A DNA stretch of 64,000 bases from Paenisporosarcina sp050269735 (GCF_050269735.1 NZ_JBNNIX010000002.1:558001-622000), one strand, 5' to 3'. Positions 16,227 through 26,263 are shown, counted from the stretch's first letter. The notes: a model not told the origin generated them from the letters alone. Translations and numbers: made by a program.

Positions 16227-18590
16227 TTATTTTAATTCCACAACTGTCACTCCGTGTCCACCTTCGCCGGCTTCCCCAAATCGGTAACTTTTCACGCGGG
16301 AGTGATTCTTCAAAAACTGCTGAATTCCTTGTCTTAATGCCCCCGTGCCTTTTCCGTGAATGATGGATACTTGATGATAACTGGATAATACAGCGTCATC
16401 AATGTATTTCTCTGCCCGCAGGATGGCGTCTTCGTAACGTTCTCCACGTAAATCCAGTTCCAGTTTTACATACGTGTCGCGACCTTTGACATGTGTCATC
16501 GCTACGGTTTGTTTCGGTTTTTCCGGCTTGATGTATTCCAGGTCAGTTTCAGGCAACTTCATTTTCAAAATGCCGATTTGCACACTCCACTCAGAGTCTG
16601 AGACTTTATCAAGCAAAATTCCTTTTTGTCCGTAACTCAACACTTTGACCTCGTCACCTTGTGTCAGCGTCATCTCACGTTCTTTAATTTGCTTTTGCTT
16701 TTTCAGTACTGAGTTTTCCGGCGCAGCTTTTTCAAGTCGTTTGCGCACATCGATCAATTCATGGTCTTTAATGACGTGTTGTGCATTTTTTTGCATATGG
16801 CGAAGTTCAGTGATAATGCTTTCGGCTTCTCGTTTCGCTTCGTCTACAATTTTCCGTGCTTTGTCTTTCGCTTTTTGTTCAAGTTTTTCTTTTTGTTCTT
16901 CCAACTCTTTCAGCTGGGTTGTCAGATCCGCTTGAATTTTTTCTGATTCCACGAGCAAGGCATGCGACTGTTCCGCATCTTTTTCCGATTGCTTACGACT
17001 CACTTCAAGTGAGGCAATCATTGACTCCACTTCGTGACGATCTGTACCAGTAAATGATTGCGCATGCTTAATAATGTGCTGTGGCAAACCAAGTCGTTTC
17101 GAAATCTCGAAAGCATTACTGCGTCCGGGAACACCGATCAACAATTTGTAAGTCGGACTTAAAGATTCAACGTCAAATTCAACGCTGGCGTTTGCGACAC
17201 CTGGTCGGTTATATCCGTAGGCTTTCAGTTCAGGGTAATGCGTCGTGGCCATCACGCGTGCACCTCTGCCGTGCACTTCATCCAAAATGGAAATGGCTAA
17301 GGCCGCACCTTCCTGAGGATCTGTTCCTGCACCAAGTTCATCAAATAATACGAGGCTACAATCATCAAACTTAGATAAAATATCCACAATGTTTACCATG
17401 TGGGATGAGAATGTACTCAAACTTTGTTCAATCGATTGTTCGTCTCCGATATCTGCGAAGATTTGATCAAAGACGGTTATTTCTGAACCATCCAATACAG
17501 GAATCGGCAATCCTGCCTGAGCCATTAATGTACATAACCCCACTGTTTTCAGGGTGACTGTTTTACCACCAGTATTCGGTCCAGTAATAACAATCGCAGT
17601 AATATCGTCGCCGAATTCTATCGTGTTGGCTACCGCTTCCTCCATTTTTAACAATGGATGGCGAGCCTTCACCAATCGAATCACGCCAGTGTCATTGACA
17701 CTAGGCTTTGTACATTTGTTGGCTTGTCCATATTTTGCTTTCGCTAAGATCACATCGATTTCACCCAGAATCTGGACCAGCACAAATATATCGTGAGCAA
17801 CAGCCTGCACTTCCAGGGACAATGCCAACAAGATGCGTTCGATTTCTTCTTGCTCTTTCATTTTCAGTCTACGAATTTCGTTGTTTGCCTGCACAACAGC
17901 ATCTGGTTCAATAAACAACGTTTGCCCGGAAGATGACTGATCATGGACGATCCCACCATAATTCCCACGGTACTCCTGTTTTACAGGGATAACGAATCGA
18001 TCGTTACGAATCGTTATGATGGAATCTGATAACATTTTGGATGCATTTTTCCCACGTGTGTAACTTTCCAACTTTTCGCGAACACGGCTTTCTTGTGCAC
18101 GCAATTGCTGACGGATTGTGCGAAGCTGAGTGCTGGCACTGTCTAGTACAGCACCATTGTCATCAATACAAGCAATGATTTCATGTTCTAATGCTGTAAG
18201 AATCGGCAACGCTTGTTTGCGTTCTAAGAAGTATGGAATTTTAATATCTTCTGATTCCTCTACTGCTTCAAAAAATTGGCGTAATATACGGCTAGCTCGA
18301 ATTGTGCTGGCAATTTCCATCAATTCAGTCGGACTTAGCATACCGCCTATTTGAGCTCGTTTGGCATGTCCACGCACGTCAAAAATACCGCCCATCGGTA
18401 CATTTCCCCGCACACGTAGTACAGAAAGCCCTTCATCCATTTCGTCCAGAAGTTTAACCACAGTATCTAAATCTATGGAAGGTTCAAGTAAATCCAAATG
18501 TGTACGGCCAAGTGATGATGTACAAAAGCTTGCCACTTGCTCTCTCACTTTATCAAATTCAAGTGTTTTCAATGCGCGTTTGGCGATCAT
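16227..18590 (-). CDS. mutS2: Endonuclease MutS2 (ribosome rescue / recombination suppressor)
   Basis: A 787-residue MutS-like ATPase lacking the mismatch-recognition domain. The core and clamp regions lead to the Walker A GPNTGGKT (about residue 335) and Walker B LVLFDELGAGTDPQEG. A long coiled coil (about 515-625) is followed by a KOW-like segment and a C-terminal Smr nuclease domain with LDLRGERYEDA and IIHGKGTGALRQGI. MutS2 is linked to suppression of recombination and, in B. subtilis, to sensing collided ribosomes. It follows polX with a 15-base gap and probably shares its transcript. Confidence 0.96.
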   Translation of the reverse strand: MIAKRALKTLEFDKVREQVASFCTSSLGRTHLDLLEPSIDLDTVVKLLDEMDEGLSVLRVRGNVPMGGIFDVRGHAKRAQIGGMLSPTELMEIASTIRASRILRQFFEAVEESEDIKIPYFLERKQALPILTALEHEIIACIDDNGAVLDSASTQLRTIRQQLRAQESRVREKLESYTRGKNASKMLSDSIITIRNDRFVIPVKQEYRGNYGGIVHDQSSSGQTLFIEPDAVVQANNEIRRLKMKEQEEIERILLALSLEVQAVAHDIFVLVQILGEIDVILAKAKYGQANKCTKPSVNDTGVIRLVKARHPLLKMEEAVANTIEFGDDITAIVITGPNTGGKTVTLKTVGLCTLMAQAGLPIPVLDGSEITVFDQIFADIGDEQSIEQSLSTFSSHMVNIVDILSKFDDCSLVLFDELGAGTDPQEGAALAISILDEVHGRGARVMATTHYPELKAYGYNRPGVANASVEFDVESLSPTYKLLIGVPGRSNAFEISKRLGLPQHIIKHAQSFTGTDRHEVESMIASLEVSRKQSEKDAEQSHALLVESEKIQADLTTQLKELEEQKEKLEQKAKDKARKIVDEAKREAESIITELRHMQKNAQHVIKDHELIDVRKRLEKAAPENSVLKKQKQIKEREMTLTQGDEVKVLSYGQKGILLDKVSDSEWSVQIGILKMKLPETDLEYIKPEKPKQTVAMTHVKGRDTYVKLELDLRGERYEDAILRAEKYIDDAVLSSYHQVSIIHGKGTGALRQGIQQFLKNHSRVKSYRFGEAGEGGHGVTVVELK

Positions 18591-18605
18591 TAAAAAACAC
18601 CTCCA

Positions 18606-20306
18606 TTACTTCAAGTATTTTATCAATTTCTCATAGGACCATGTATTGACGATCATATCTTTTTTCAACCATGCTTTTTGTGCATATTTCACGCCGATGT
18701 CCATAAATCGCAATTGATCCATGCTGTGTGCATCGGTATTAATGGCAATCGGTACATTCAGCTTTTGTGCTTCCTCTAAATATTCAGTCGCCAAATCCAA
18801 GCGATGAGGGTTTGCATTCAACTCAAGGATTTTCCCATATTCCGCAGCCCATTTAATTAGCTGATGGACATCAGGATCATAGCCGTTTCGTTGTCCGATG
18901 ATACGACCCGTCGGATGCGCAATCATATCAACATGAGGATTTTTCATGGCCGTTAATAATCGTTCCATGATTTTTTCCTGCGGTTGGCTAAAGCTTGAAT
19001 GAATGGAGGCAATAACAAAGTCCAGTTCCGCAAGTAATTCGTCATCAAAATCAAGGGAACCGTCAGGCAGGATATCCATTTCAGTTCCAGCCAATAATTT
19101 AATGTTCGGATATGTTTTTTGAATTTCTTTTATTTCAGCCATTTGCTGACGCAAGCGTTCAGGAGATAATCCGTTTGCGACACGCAAATAATGAGAGTGA
19201 TCGGTGATGGCAATATGTGTGTACCCTTTAGCAAGGCAAGATTCGATCATTTCACTTAATGAATGCGCACCATCTGACCACGTTGTGTGCATATGCAAAT
19301 CAGATTGAATGTCATTCACATCAATAAGTGTTTTCAATTCCTCTTGACGGTCAAACTCCCTAGAATCTTCTCGAACAGGTGGCGGAAAATAAGGAAGGCC
19401 AAAATGAGCGAAGAAATCTTTCTCAGACTCAAATGTTTGATTCGACCCATCTTCTTGTTCCACTCCATACTCACTGATTTTCTTTCCTTGCGCTTTCGCG
19501 ATCTGACGCAACTTCACATTATGGTCTTTCGAGCCTGTAAAATGGTGCAAAGCTGTCGTGTATGCTGCGGGTTCAACCAGACGGAAATCTACATCAATTA
19601 ATTCTTCATAATCAATCGTAACGGAAACTTTTGTGTCTCCAGCGGCAATAATTTCAGATACGGGCAATGCTTTCAATAAAGTTTCCCGAACCGTAACCAC
19701 ATCCTTGGTCGCGATAATGAAATCAAGATCTTTGCTCGTTTCTTTCACACGTCTGAAACTACCTGCCACAGAAAATCGATCTATTTCCTTGATTCCACTT
19801 AATACAGCTTCGATTATAGTTACAGCGGTTTCTAGACGCCATATCGGCAAACGGTCCGGTCTTGAATCGAATTGTTCCAATTCTTTTAGGATTTTTTCTT
19901 CCGTCTTAGCTCCGAAACCGGCAAGTGAACGAACTTTTCCTTCGTCACACGCTTGTTTCAACGACTCAGCAGAATCTACCCCTAGTTCCTGGTATAGCTT
20001 GGCTATTTTCTTCCCACCGAGACCAGGCAATTTCAACAAAGGCAATAGACCACTTGGTACTGACTCTTCCAATTCCTGCAAGACGGTTGATTTCCCCGAT
20101 TCAATTAAGTCCTCGATTACCGCAGCCGTCCCTTTTCCGATGCCTTTAATTTTCGTGACATCATCCATTTCGGCAAGACTTCTTGCATCCAGTTCAAGTG
20201 CTTGAGCAGCTTTTCGGAATGCTGATACTTTAAAAGGATTTTCTCCTTTCAGTTCCATATATAAAGCAATTTTCTCTAAAGTTTTAATGATGATTTTTTT
20301 ATTCAT
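18606..20306 (-). CDS. polX: DNA polymerase/3'-5' exonuclease PolX
   Basis: A 566-residue family X repair polymerase. The N-terminal helix-hairpin-helix and polymerase-beta-like part includes GSFRRVKETSKDLDFIIAT with the catalytic aspartates. From about residue 335 a PHP domain begins with DLHMHTTWSDGAHSLSEMI and continues through HPTGRIIGQRNGYD and INTDAHSMDQ, carrying the metal ligands of the exonuclease. PolX fills short gaps in base excision repair. GAGGGG precedes the ATG. It lies between cvpA and mutS2 as in B. subtilis (yshC). Confidence 0.95.
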   Translation of the reverse strand: MNKKIIIKTLEKIALYMELKGENPFKVSAFRKAAQALELDARSLAEMDDVTKIKGIGKGTAAVIEDLIESGKSTVLQELEESVPSGLLPLLKLPGLGGKKIAKLYQELGVDSAESLKQACDEGKVRSLAGFGAKTEEKILKELEQFDSRPDRLPIWRLETAVTIIEAVLSGIKEIDRFSVAGSFRRVKETSKDLDFIIATKDVVTVRETLLKALPVSEIIAAGDTKVSVTIDYEELIDVDFRLVEPAAYTTALHHFTGSKDHNVKLRQIAKAQGKKISEYGVEQEDGSNQTFESEKDFFAHFGLPYFPPPVREDSREFDRQEELKTLIDVNDIQSDLHMHTTWSDGAHSLSEMIESCLAKGYTHIAITDHSHYLRVANGLSPERLRQQMAEIKEIQKTYPNIKLLAGTEMDILPDGSLDFDDELLAELDFVIASIHSSFSQPQEKIMERLLTAMKNPHVDMIAHPTGRIIGQRNGYDPDVHQLIKWAAEYGKILELNANPHRLDLATEYLEEAQKLNVPIAINTDAHSMDQLRFMDIGVKYAQKAWLKKDMIVNTWSYEKLIKYLK

Positions 20307-20430
20307 GTGTATCCCCTCGTCCCCTGTCAGATTGGTTCACAAACACGTATGCTTGTTCATGAAATAGCAGAATGAGTTTATTACAAATGTATAGATGATC
20401 GCTTGAAAACTATTTAAATAAGAAGGGCTT

Positions 20431-20461
20431 TAAAAAAACTTCTCTCAGGAAGAGAGAAGTC
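20431..20461 (-). terminator. Terminator after cvpA
   Basis: ACTTCTCTC pairs with GAGAGAAGT and is followed by seven Ts on the minus strand. It separates zapA-cvpA from polX. Confidence 0.88.
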
Positions 20462-20463
20462 AC

Positions 20464-21003
20464 TTATTCAGTATAGATATACCACCAGTTTTTAACCGTT
20501 TCTGATAAAAATGGTGTGTTTTTAAGCATAGATTCCGCTAAATTTGAATGCTCAATCAAATTCTGGAAAGGAGCAATTGGCAATAGAGCGACAACATAAA
20601 TTAATATAAACAACAATATGTAAAATTCGATGAAGCCCAAAATTGCACCAGCAATTCTACTAATAAATCCTAGTACGGGTAAGTATGAAAGAAAATCAAA
20701 CATGGATGCGACCAACTGTAATGCAAATTTCACAACAAAAAAGATGAGTGCAAATGCAATTAACTGATAAAACGTTTGATCCAGATCCAATTTGTCGATT
20801 GCAAATGTCAGCCTTGAACTTGAGTCGACAGTCGGATATGGAATCCACAGCACAAATTTTTCAGCGAGTGGTTTATAATAGGAGTAGGCCACGATGAGCG
20901 CAATTATGAATCCAGTCATATGGATCAATTGGACGATTAATCCTCGTTTTGCACCTACAAAAATTCCTGCTGCTAATAATACTAAAATAATTATATCTAA
21001 CAT
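20464..21003 (-). CDS. yshB: CvpA-family membrane protein YshB
   Basis: A 179-residue membrane protein with four predicted segments. The N-terminus MLDIIILVLLAAGIFVGAKRG is the start of the colicin V production protein (CvpA) family pattern; the later block LPVLGFISRIAGAILGFIEF is also typical. The physiological role is unsettled. It overlaps the zapA operon closely (a four-base gap) and ends at a terminator. Confidence 0.9.
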   Translation of the reverse strand: MLDIIILVLLAAGIFVGAKRGLIVQLIHMTGFIIALIVAYSYYKPLAEKFVLWIPYPTVDSSSRLTFAIDKLDLDQTFYQLIAFALIFFVVKFALQLVASMFDFLSYLPVLGFISRIAGAILGFIEFYILLFILIYVVALLPIAPFQNLIEHSNLAESMLKNTPFLSETVKNWWYIYTE

Positions 21004-21007
21004 GTAT

Positions 21008-21268
21008 TCAACCCTTTAACGTTTTAATTTCTTCTTCCAGTTGTTCTACTTGTTCTTTTAATTTAACATATTCATGAACTGTGTTGACCGCAGTTAGTAC
21101 CGCCAACTTAGAACTATCTAATGAGGGATTGTGCGAATTGATTTCTCGCATTTTATCGTTAACCATTGAGGCAATGAGACGCATATGACCGCTCGTTTCC
21201 GAACCAACCATTTTATACGTCTGTCCATATATATCTACTGAAACTCGTATTTTATGTTGCTCTGACAA
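21008..21268 (-). CDS. zapA: Cell division protein ZapA
   Basis: An 86-residue protein that bundles FtsZ filaments at the division ring. The N-terminal globular part has IRVSVDIYGQTYKMVGSE and the helical tail ends in a coiled coil (VKLKEQVEQLEEEIKTLKG). The start is TTG behind GGGAGGG. It is divergent from rnhC and followed by cvpA, the B. subtilis arrangement (yshA). Confidence 0.93.
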   Translation of the reverse strand: MSEQHKIRVSVDIYGQTYKMVGSETSGHMRLIASMVNDKMREINSHNPSLDSSKLAVLTAVNTVHEYVKLKEQVEQLEEEIKTLKG

Positions 21269-21358
21269 TGGTTACCCTCCCCATCAAAAATCCTATAAAT
21301 TATCATACCATGAAATACCTGTACATGTGAATAAGTAGCCACAGAAAGGAAAGTGTTC

Positions 21359-22294
21359 ATGTCCAACGAAGTTCTTCAACTATCTCCTACTCAATTAAAA
21401 GAAGTATTTTCCCACTATGCTAATAATAGAATCGAGCGTAACGCGCCAGGCGTCGTCTTCGCAGCTAAACTAGCAGACACTTCTATTACCGCCTATAAAT
21501 CTGGAAAAGTTTTATTTCAAGGCAGTGGATCTACACGAGAAGCGATGCGCTGGGGGACATTAAATGAGAAAGCAGGTAAGAAAGTGAGTTCCGCAAAAGG
21601 AGACATATTGCCTGAAGGATTCGCATCGAAATCCGTGATTGGTTCTGATGAAACCGGAACCGGAGATTTCTTTGGACCGATGACGGTCGCTGCTTGTTAC
21701 GTACCTGCCGATAAAATCGAGCTGATTCAGTTCCTTGGTGTGAAAGATTCAAAAATGCTGACGGATGACCTTATGCGTAAAATCGCTCCCGATTTAAAAA
21801 ATGCTTTGACACATAGTATCTTGATTCTTGGCAACGAAAAATATAACACGGTACAGGCTAAAGGTTGGTCACAAGGGAAAATAAAAGCCTTGTTACATAA
21901 CCAAGCGTTGAAGCATGTGCTTTCAAAAATTGCTCCTGAAAAACCAGAATACATCCTAATCGATCAGTTTGCCGAACGTGGAATTTACTACAATCACGTG
22001 AAAGCAGAAAAAGAAATCATCCGTGAAAATGTTCTCTTCTCAACTAAAGCGGAACAATTGCATGTTTCCGTAGCAGCAGCTTCCATATTGGCACGCGTCG
22101 CGTTTCTAGAAGAAATGGATAAACTCAGTGTCAAAGCTGGAGTGACCATTCCAAAAGGGGCAAGCTCCAAAGTGGATGAAGTCGCAGCCCGTATTTACTT
22201 GAGCAAAGGCGAGGAATTTCTGTCATCCATTACGAAAAAACATTTCGCGAATACGGGGAAAGCGATGGCGATTGCAAACAAGAAAAGATTTTAA
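21359..22294 (+). CDS. rnhC: Ribonuclease HIII
   Basis: RNase HIII cleaves the RNA strand of RNA-DNA hybrids. The N-terminal TBP-like substrate-binding domain (about 1-80) is followed by the catalytic domain with VIGSDETGTGDFFGP (the first Asp-Glu pair), GVKDSKMLTD, YILIDQFAERGIYYN and SVAAASILARVAFL. The ATG at 21359 has AAAGGAA in front; the GTG six bases earlier is less well placed. The stop codon TAA is shared with the first unit of the downstream 21-base repeat array. Confidence 0.95.
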   Translation: MSNEVLQLSPTQLKEVFSHYANNRIERNAPGVVFAAKLADTSITAYKSGKVLFQGSGSTREAMRWGTLNEKAGKKVSSAKGDILPEGFASKSVIGSDETGTGDFFGPMTVAACYVPADKIELIQFLGVKDSKMLTDDLMRKIAPDLKNALTHSILILGNEKYNTVQAKGWSQGKIKALLHNQALKHVLSKIAPEKPEYILIDQFAERGIYYNHVKAEKEIIRENVLFSTKAEQLHVSVAAASILARVAFLEEMDKLSVKAGVTIPKGASSKVDEVAARIYLSKGEEFLSSITKKHFANTGKAMAIANKKRF

Positions 22295-22385
22295 TCGGCT
22301 TGAAAGGTCTTTTAATCGGCATGGGGTGACTTTTAATCAGCATGCACGTCCGTTTAATCGGCATGAAATACCATATAATCGGTTT
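22289..22385 (+). repeat. Short intergenic array D, 5 units, core TTAATCGGCATG
   Basis: TTAATC (or a near match) begins at 22291, 22312, 22333, 22354 and 22375, exactly 21 bases apart four times. The first unit contains the TAA stop of rnhC. The array lies between two convergent genes, before the pheT terminator. Confidence 0.92.
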
Positions 22386-22412
22386 CACCCATTTTATTCC
22401 ATTATCACATAC

Positions 22413-22461
22413 GAAAAAGAGGTAGATTCTAAAGTGCCAAGCACTGTCGAATCTACCTCTT
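22413..22461 (-). terminator. Terminator between rnhC and pheT
   Basis: AGAGGTAGATTC pairs perfectly with GAATCTACCTCT around a loop, with TTTTT following on the minus strand. It ends pheST and may also serve rnhC. Confidence 0.9.
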
Positions 22462-22467
22462 CTCTAT

Positions 22468-24879
22468 TTATCCTCGAAGCTGTGCATTGCCTTCTTCTTC
22501 AAGTGCTTTAAGTACTTTCGAATGAGCTTTTACGACTTCTTCGTCTGTTAATGTACGTTCTGGATCTTCGTAAGTCAGTGAGAATGCCACGGATTTTTGA
22601 CCCGCTTCCATTTTCTCTCCTTCGTATAAATCGAAGACGCGAACATCTTTCAGTAACTTGCCACCTGCTCTACGGATAATCTGTTGTAACTCACCTGCAG
22701 CTTGCGTGCGGCTTACCACTAATGCGATATCACGTGAGATGGATGGGAAACGCGGAACTGACGTATATAGTAATGGCTCTAATGAGAAATTCAGTAACTT
22801 CGCCAAGCTCATTTCCATTACATACGTTTCTTTCAAATCGCGTTTCTTTTGTTCGGTTGGATGTAATTGACCAACCACACCAACTACTTCATCAGCAAGT
22901 TTGATGGATGCTGTTCGCCCAGGATGTAATCCATCCTTTTGAGATTGTTCAAACGTAACAAGATGATCTAATCCAAGCTTCGCAAACAATCCTTCGATGA
23001 TTCCTTTTAATACAAAGAAATCGACTGTTTTGCGTTCGCCTTGCCAGCTATGGTCAAGCCATTTGCCAGTCATGACTGCCGCTACGTGTTCTTCTTCGTG
23101 TGGAAGACCTTCAGACGTTTCACCAAGGAATACTGAACCCGTTTCAAACAAAGTCACGGAATCCGCTTTGCGCGCGACGTTGTAGCTTGCCGCTTCCAAT
23201 AAATGCGGAATTAATGATTGACGTAATGTGCTGCGCTCTTCGCTCATTGGCATCAATAGTTCTGTTACAGGTGCTGTCTCAAGAGCAAAACGCTGTGCCA
23301 ATTCTTTTGACGTCAGTGAGTACGTAATTGCTTGGTGCAAGCCTGCACCTTCCAGGAAGGTACGGACAATGCGACGTTGTGCTTGATAAGGTGTCAATCC
23401 ACCCGGAGTCGATTCCCCTTCAGGAAGAGTCATCGGAATATCATCATAACCGTAAATACGGGCAATTTCTTCTATAATATCTTCTTCAATTTGAATATCT
23501 TGGCGACGCGTCGGAGCTTTAATATAAAGCAAGCCATTCGCTGCTTCGAAATCAAATTTCAAACGGCTTAAAATAGATGTCATTTCTTCCAGAGAAATTT
23601 TCATCCCTAAACGGTTGTTGATGAAGTCAGGTGATACGATGACTTCTTTTTGAGTTTTATCCAACTCATCAAACTTCACGCTTCCTTGCAGCACTTCTCC
23701 ACCTGCAAGCTCCGCAATCAGTTGAGCCGCACGTTCTGCAGCTGCTTCCACGCGGTTTGGATCCACACCTTTTTCAAAGCGAGAACTCGCATCACTACGC
23801 AGGTTGTGATCTTTTGAAGTTTGACGGACAGAAGCGGGTTTGAAATAAGCGGACTCAATGACTACTGTTGTCGTGCCATCATGTACTTCTGAGTTAGCTC
23901 CACCCATGACGCCTGCGATTGCTACTGATTCTTGACCATTTGTGATGACTAAATGATGCGCTTGTAATTCGCGTTCCTGATCATCCAGTGTCGTTATTTT
24001 TTCGCCTGCACGAGCTGCTCTGACAACGATTTCTCCCGTTTGTAAACGGTCGTAATCAAATGCGTGAAGTGGTTGACCGTATTCCATTAGTACATAGTTC
24101 GTTACATCAACAACATTGTTATGAGGACGTACACCTGCAGCCATCAAACGTTGTTGTAACCATAATGGCGACTCACCGATGACAACGTTCTTCACGACTT
24201 TTGCCACGTACATAGGATTCGCATCCACGTCTTCCACGCGAAGTTTCAGAACGTTTTCAGCTACTTCATTTGAAGATGAATAGTTAATCTCAGGATACTT
24301 CATATCTTCAGAAAGAATAGCTCCGACTTCGTATGCCACGCCTAACATGCTCATCGCATCCGCGCGGTTAGGTGTCAAGCCTAATTCCAGAACTGTATCG
24401 TTTAAACCTAAAATTTCAAGTGCATCCGCGCCTGCTTGTGTATCTGCAGGTAAAACGTAAATGCCTTCAGCATATGCTTTTGGTACAAGCTTTCCTTCAA
24501 TTGCAAGTTCCTGAAGGGAACAAATCATCCCGTTCGATTCTTGGCCACGAAGTTTCGCTTTTTTGATTTTCATGCCACCAGGTAAAACAGCTCCTGGGCG
24601 AGCGACAATGACTTTTTGACCTGCTGCGATATTCGATGCGCCACAAATAATTTGTGTCACTTCTTCTCCGACATTCACTTGGCAAATCGATAATTTATCT
24701 GCTTCTGGATGCTTACCGCATTCTAATACATGGCCTACTACTACGTTTGTCATGCCGTGGGAACGGTCGATAACTGCATCGACTTCGATTCCTGAACGTG
24801 TTATTTTTTCAGCGAGTTCAGCCGGAGCCAACCCTTTTGTATCAATATAATCTGCTAGCCATTTTGTAGAAACGAGCAT
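22468..24879 (-). CDS. pheT: Phenylalanine--tRNA ligase beta subunit
   Basis: An 803-residue subunit of the (alpha-beta)2 phenylalanyl-tRNA synthetase. In order: an N-terminal OB-fold tRNA-binding domain (VVVGHVLECGKHPEADKLSICQVN), the B3/B4 editing domain (CSLQELAIEG, LGLTPNRADAMS), the B5 domain (IEEDIIEEIARIYGYDDIP) and the C-terminal ferredoxin-like anticodon-binding domain (VPRFPSISRDIALVV). It follows pheS with a 12-base gap and both are under the T-box leader. Confidence 0.97.
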   Translation of the reverse strand: MLVSTKWLADYIDTKGLAPAELAEKITRSGIEVDAVIDRSHGMTNVVVGHVLECGKHPEADKLSICQVNVGEEVTQIICGASNIAAGQKVIVARPGAVLPGGMKIKKAKLRGQESNGMICSLQELAIEGKLVPKAYAEGIYVLPADTQAGADALEILGLNDTVLELGLTPNRADAMSMLGVAYEVGAILSEDMKYPEINYSSSNEVAENVLKLRVEDVDANPMYVAKVVKNVVIGESPLWLQQRLMAAGVRPHNNVVDVTNYVLMEYGQPLHAFDYDRLQTGEIVVRAARAGEKITTLDDQERELQAHHLVITNGQESVAIAGVMGGANSEVHDGTTTVVIESAYFKPASVRQTSKDHNLRSDASSRFEKGVDPNRVEAAAERAAQLIAELAGGEVLQGSVKFDELDKTQKEVIVSPDFINNRLGMKISLEEMTSILSRLKFDFEAANGLLYIKAPTRRQDIQIEEDIIEEIARIYGYDDIPMTLPEGESTPGGLTPYQAQRRIVRTFLEGAGLHQAITYSLTSKELAQRFALETAPVTELLMPMSEERSTLRQSLIPHLLEAASYNVARKADSVTLFETGSVFLGETSEGLPHEEEHVAAVMTGKWLDHSWQGERKTVDFFVLKGIIEGLFAKLGLDHLVTFEQSQKDGLHPGRTASIKLADEVVGVVGQLHPTEQKKRDLKETYVMEMSLAKLLNFSLEPLLYTSVPRFPSISRDIALVVSRTQAAGELQQIIRRAGGKLLKDVRVFDLYEGEKMEAGQKSVAFSLTYEDPERTLTDEEVVKAHSKVLKALEEEGNAQLRG

Positions 24880-24891
24880 GTGATCTCCTCC

Positions 24892-25929
24892 TTACACTTC
24901 CGTCCGGTGGAATTGCGAAACGAATCGCACATCATTTGTATAGAAATGACGAATGTCTTCCACTCCATATTTCAACATCGCAATACGTTCCGGTCCCATA
25001 CCGAATGCAAATCCTGACAGACGCTTCGAATCATATCCTGCCATTTCCAATACATTCGGATGTACCATACCGGCACCTAAAATTTCGATCCAACCTGTCT
25101 TTTTACATACGTTACATCCACTGCCGCCGCATTTGAAACAAGAAATATCCATTTCAACCGAAGGCTCTGTGAATGGGAAGAAACTTGGACGTAAACGAAT
25201 TTCACGATCGTCTCCAAACATTTTCTTCGCAAAAACGGATAACGTTCCTTTTAAATCACTCATGCGAATATTTTCACCAATAACAAGTCCTTCAATCTGA
25301 GTGAATTGATGAGAGTGTGTCGCATCGTCACTATCACGACGATACACTTTACCCGGACAAATAATTTTAATGGGTTCTCCACCTTTTGCTTCCATCGTGC
25401 GTGCTTGCACTGGGGATGTATGAGTACGTAGTAAAATATCTTCTGAAATGTAGAATGAATCTTGCATATCGCGAGCTGGATGTCCTTTTGGCAAGTTCAA
25501 TGCTTCGAAGTTGTAGTAATCCTTTTCAACTTCAGGACCTTCTGCAATTTCATAGCCCATGTTGATGAACAGGTCTTCGATTTCTTCCACTACACGAGTT
25601 AATGGATGATGATTTCCTGTTTTTACAGGACGACCTGGTAATGTCACATCAATGGATTCATTTTCAAGTTGTTGTTGAATGGCAGCGTCTTCTAAAATAA
25701 CGAGTCGCTCATCGAGTACTACCGTTACTTCTTCACGGACGACATTGACCAAAGCACCCATTTTTGGACGTTCTTCAGCTGGCAGTTTACCCATGCCTTT
25801 TAACAAATCGGTAATCGGCCCTTTTTTCCCTAAATACGCAACACGTACGTCTTGCAATTCTTTTACAGTTGAAGCGGCTTGGATTTTACTAATCGCTTCA
25901 TCTTTCAATTGTTGTAATTGTTCTTGCAT
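24892..25929 (-). CDS. pheS: Phenylalanine--tRNA ligase alpha subunit
   Basis: The catalytic subunit activates phenylalanine and charges tRNA(Phe). Class II motifs are visible: RTHTSPVQARTM (motif 2 region), KVYRRDSDDATHSHQF and the C-terminal GFAFGMGPERIAML (motif 3). An N-terminal coiled coil binds tRNA. The frame runs up to 25989 through the T-box terminator, but AAGGAGATG places the start at the ATG 25929 (MQEQLQQLKDEAI), giving 345 residues. Confidence 0.97.
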   Translation of the reverse strand: MQEQLQQLKDEAISKIQAASTVKELQDVRVAYLGKKGPITDLLKGMGKLPAEERPKMGALVNVVREEVTVVLDERLVILEDAAIQQQLENESIDVTLPGRPVKTGNHHPLTRVVEEIEDLFINMGYEIAEGPEVEKDYYNFEALNLPKGHPARDMQDSFYISEDILLRTHTSPVQARTMEAKGGEPIKIICPGKVYRRDSDDATHSHQFTQIEGLVIGENIRMSDLKGTLSVFAKKMFGDDREIRLRPSFFPFTEPSVEMDISCFKCGGSGCNVCKKTGWIEILGAGMVHPNVLEMAGYDSKRLSGFAFGMGPERIAMLKYGVEDIRHFYTNDVRFVSQFHRTEV

Positions 25930-25952
25930 GTGTACATCTCCTTCCAAAAAAT

Positions 25953-26226
25953 AAAAAAACCCCGCCCCTATAAAAGGGACGAGGAACATTTTCGCGGTAC
26001 CACCCTGATTACTACGCTGAGTATCCAGACGTAATCACTTCATTGAATTAACGGCTCTTCACCGGCGCACCTTTACAGCATATAGCATATGCTGGTCCTG
26101 ATGGCAGCTAACGGGGTGAACTTCGATGAATCTTTACTGTTTGCACTCACAGTCTTGATGCAAACTTCCTGAAATAAAGGATTTCATGTACTCTTCCCGA
26201 TCACAGCTTTTACATGTATCGAATTA
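25953..26226 (-). ncRNA. T-box leader of pheST (tRNA-Phe sensing)
   Basis: The minus strand contains the invariant T-box core AGGGTGGTACCGCG (about 26008-25995), then a terminator stem CCTCGTCCC/GGGGCGGGG with seven Ts (25984-25953). The 5' part has GGGAAGAGTA and a candidate specifier UUC in AAGTTCACCCC. Uncharged tRNA(Phe) should stabilise the antiterminator and turn on pheST. Confidence 0.95.
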
Positions 26227-26232
26227 GTATCT

Positions 26233-26261
26233 ATTATACGCACGATTTACTTTTTCATCAA
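26233..26261 (-). promoter_or_regulatory. Sigma-A promoter of the pheST leader
   Basis: TTGATG (26261-26256), 17 bases, TATAAT (26238-26233) on the minus strand, just upstream of the T-box leader and just beyond the ysgA stop. Confidence 0.8.
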
Positions 26262-26263
26262 CT

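Noticed and set aside
22272..22511. Small protein with heptad-like FNRH repeats
   Set aside because: The seven-residue periodicity is just the 21-base array read in frame. It overlaps the rnhC end and the pheT terminator and has no start signal.
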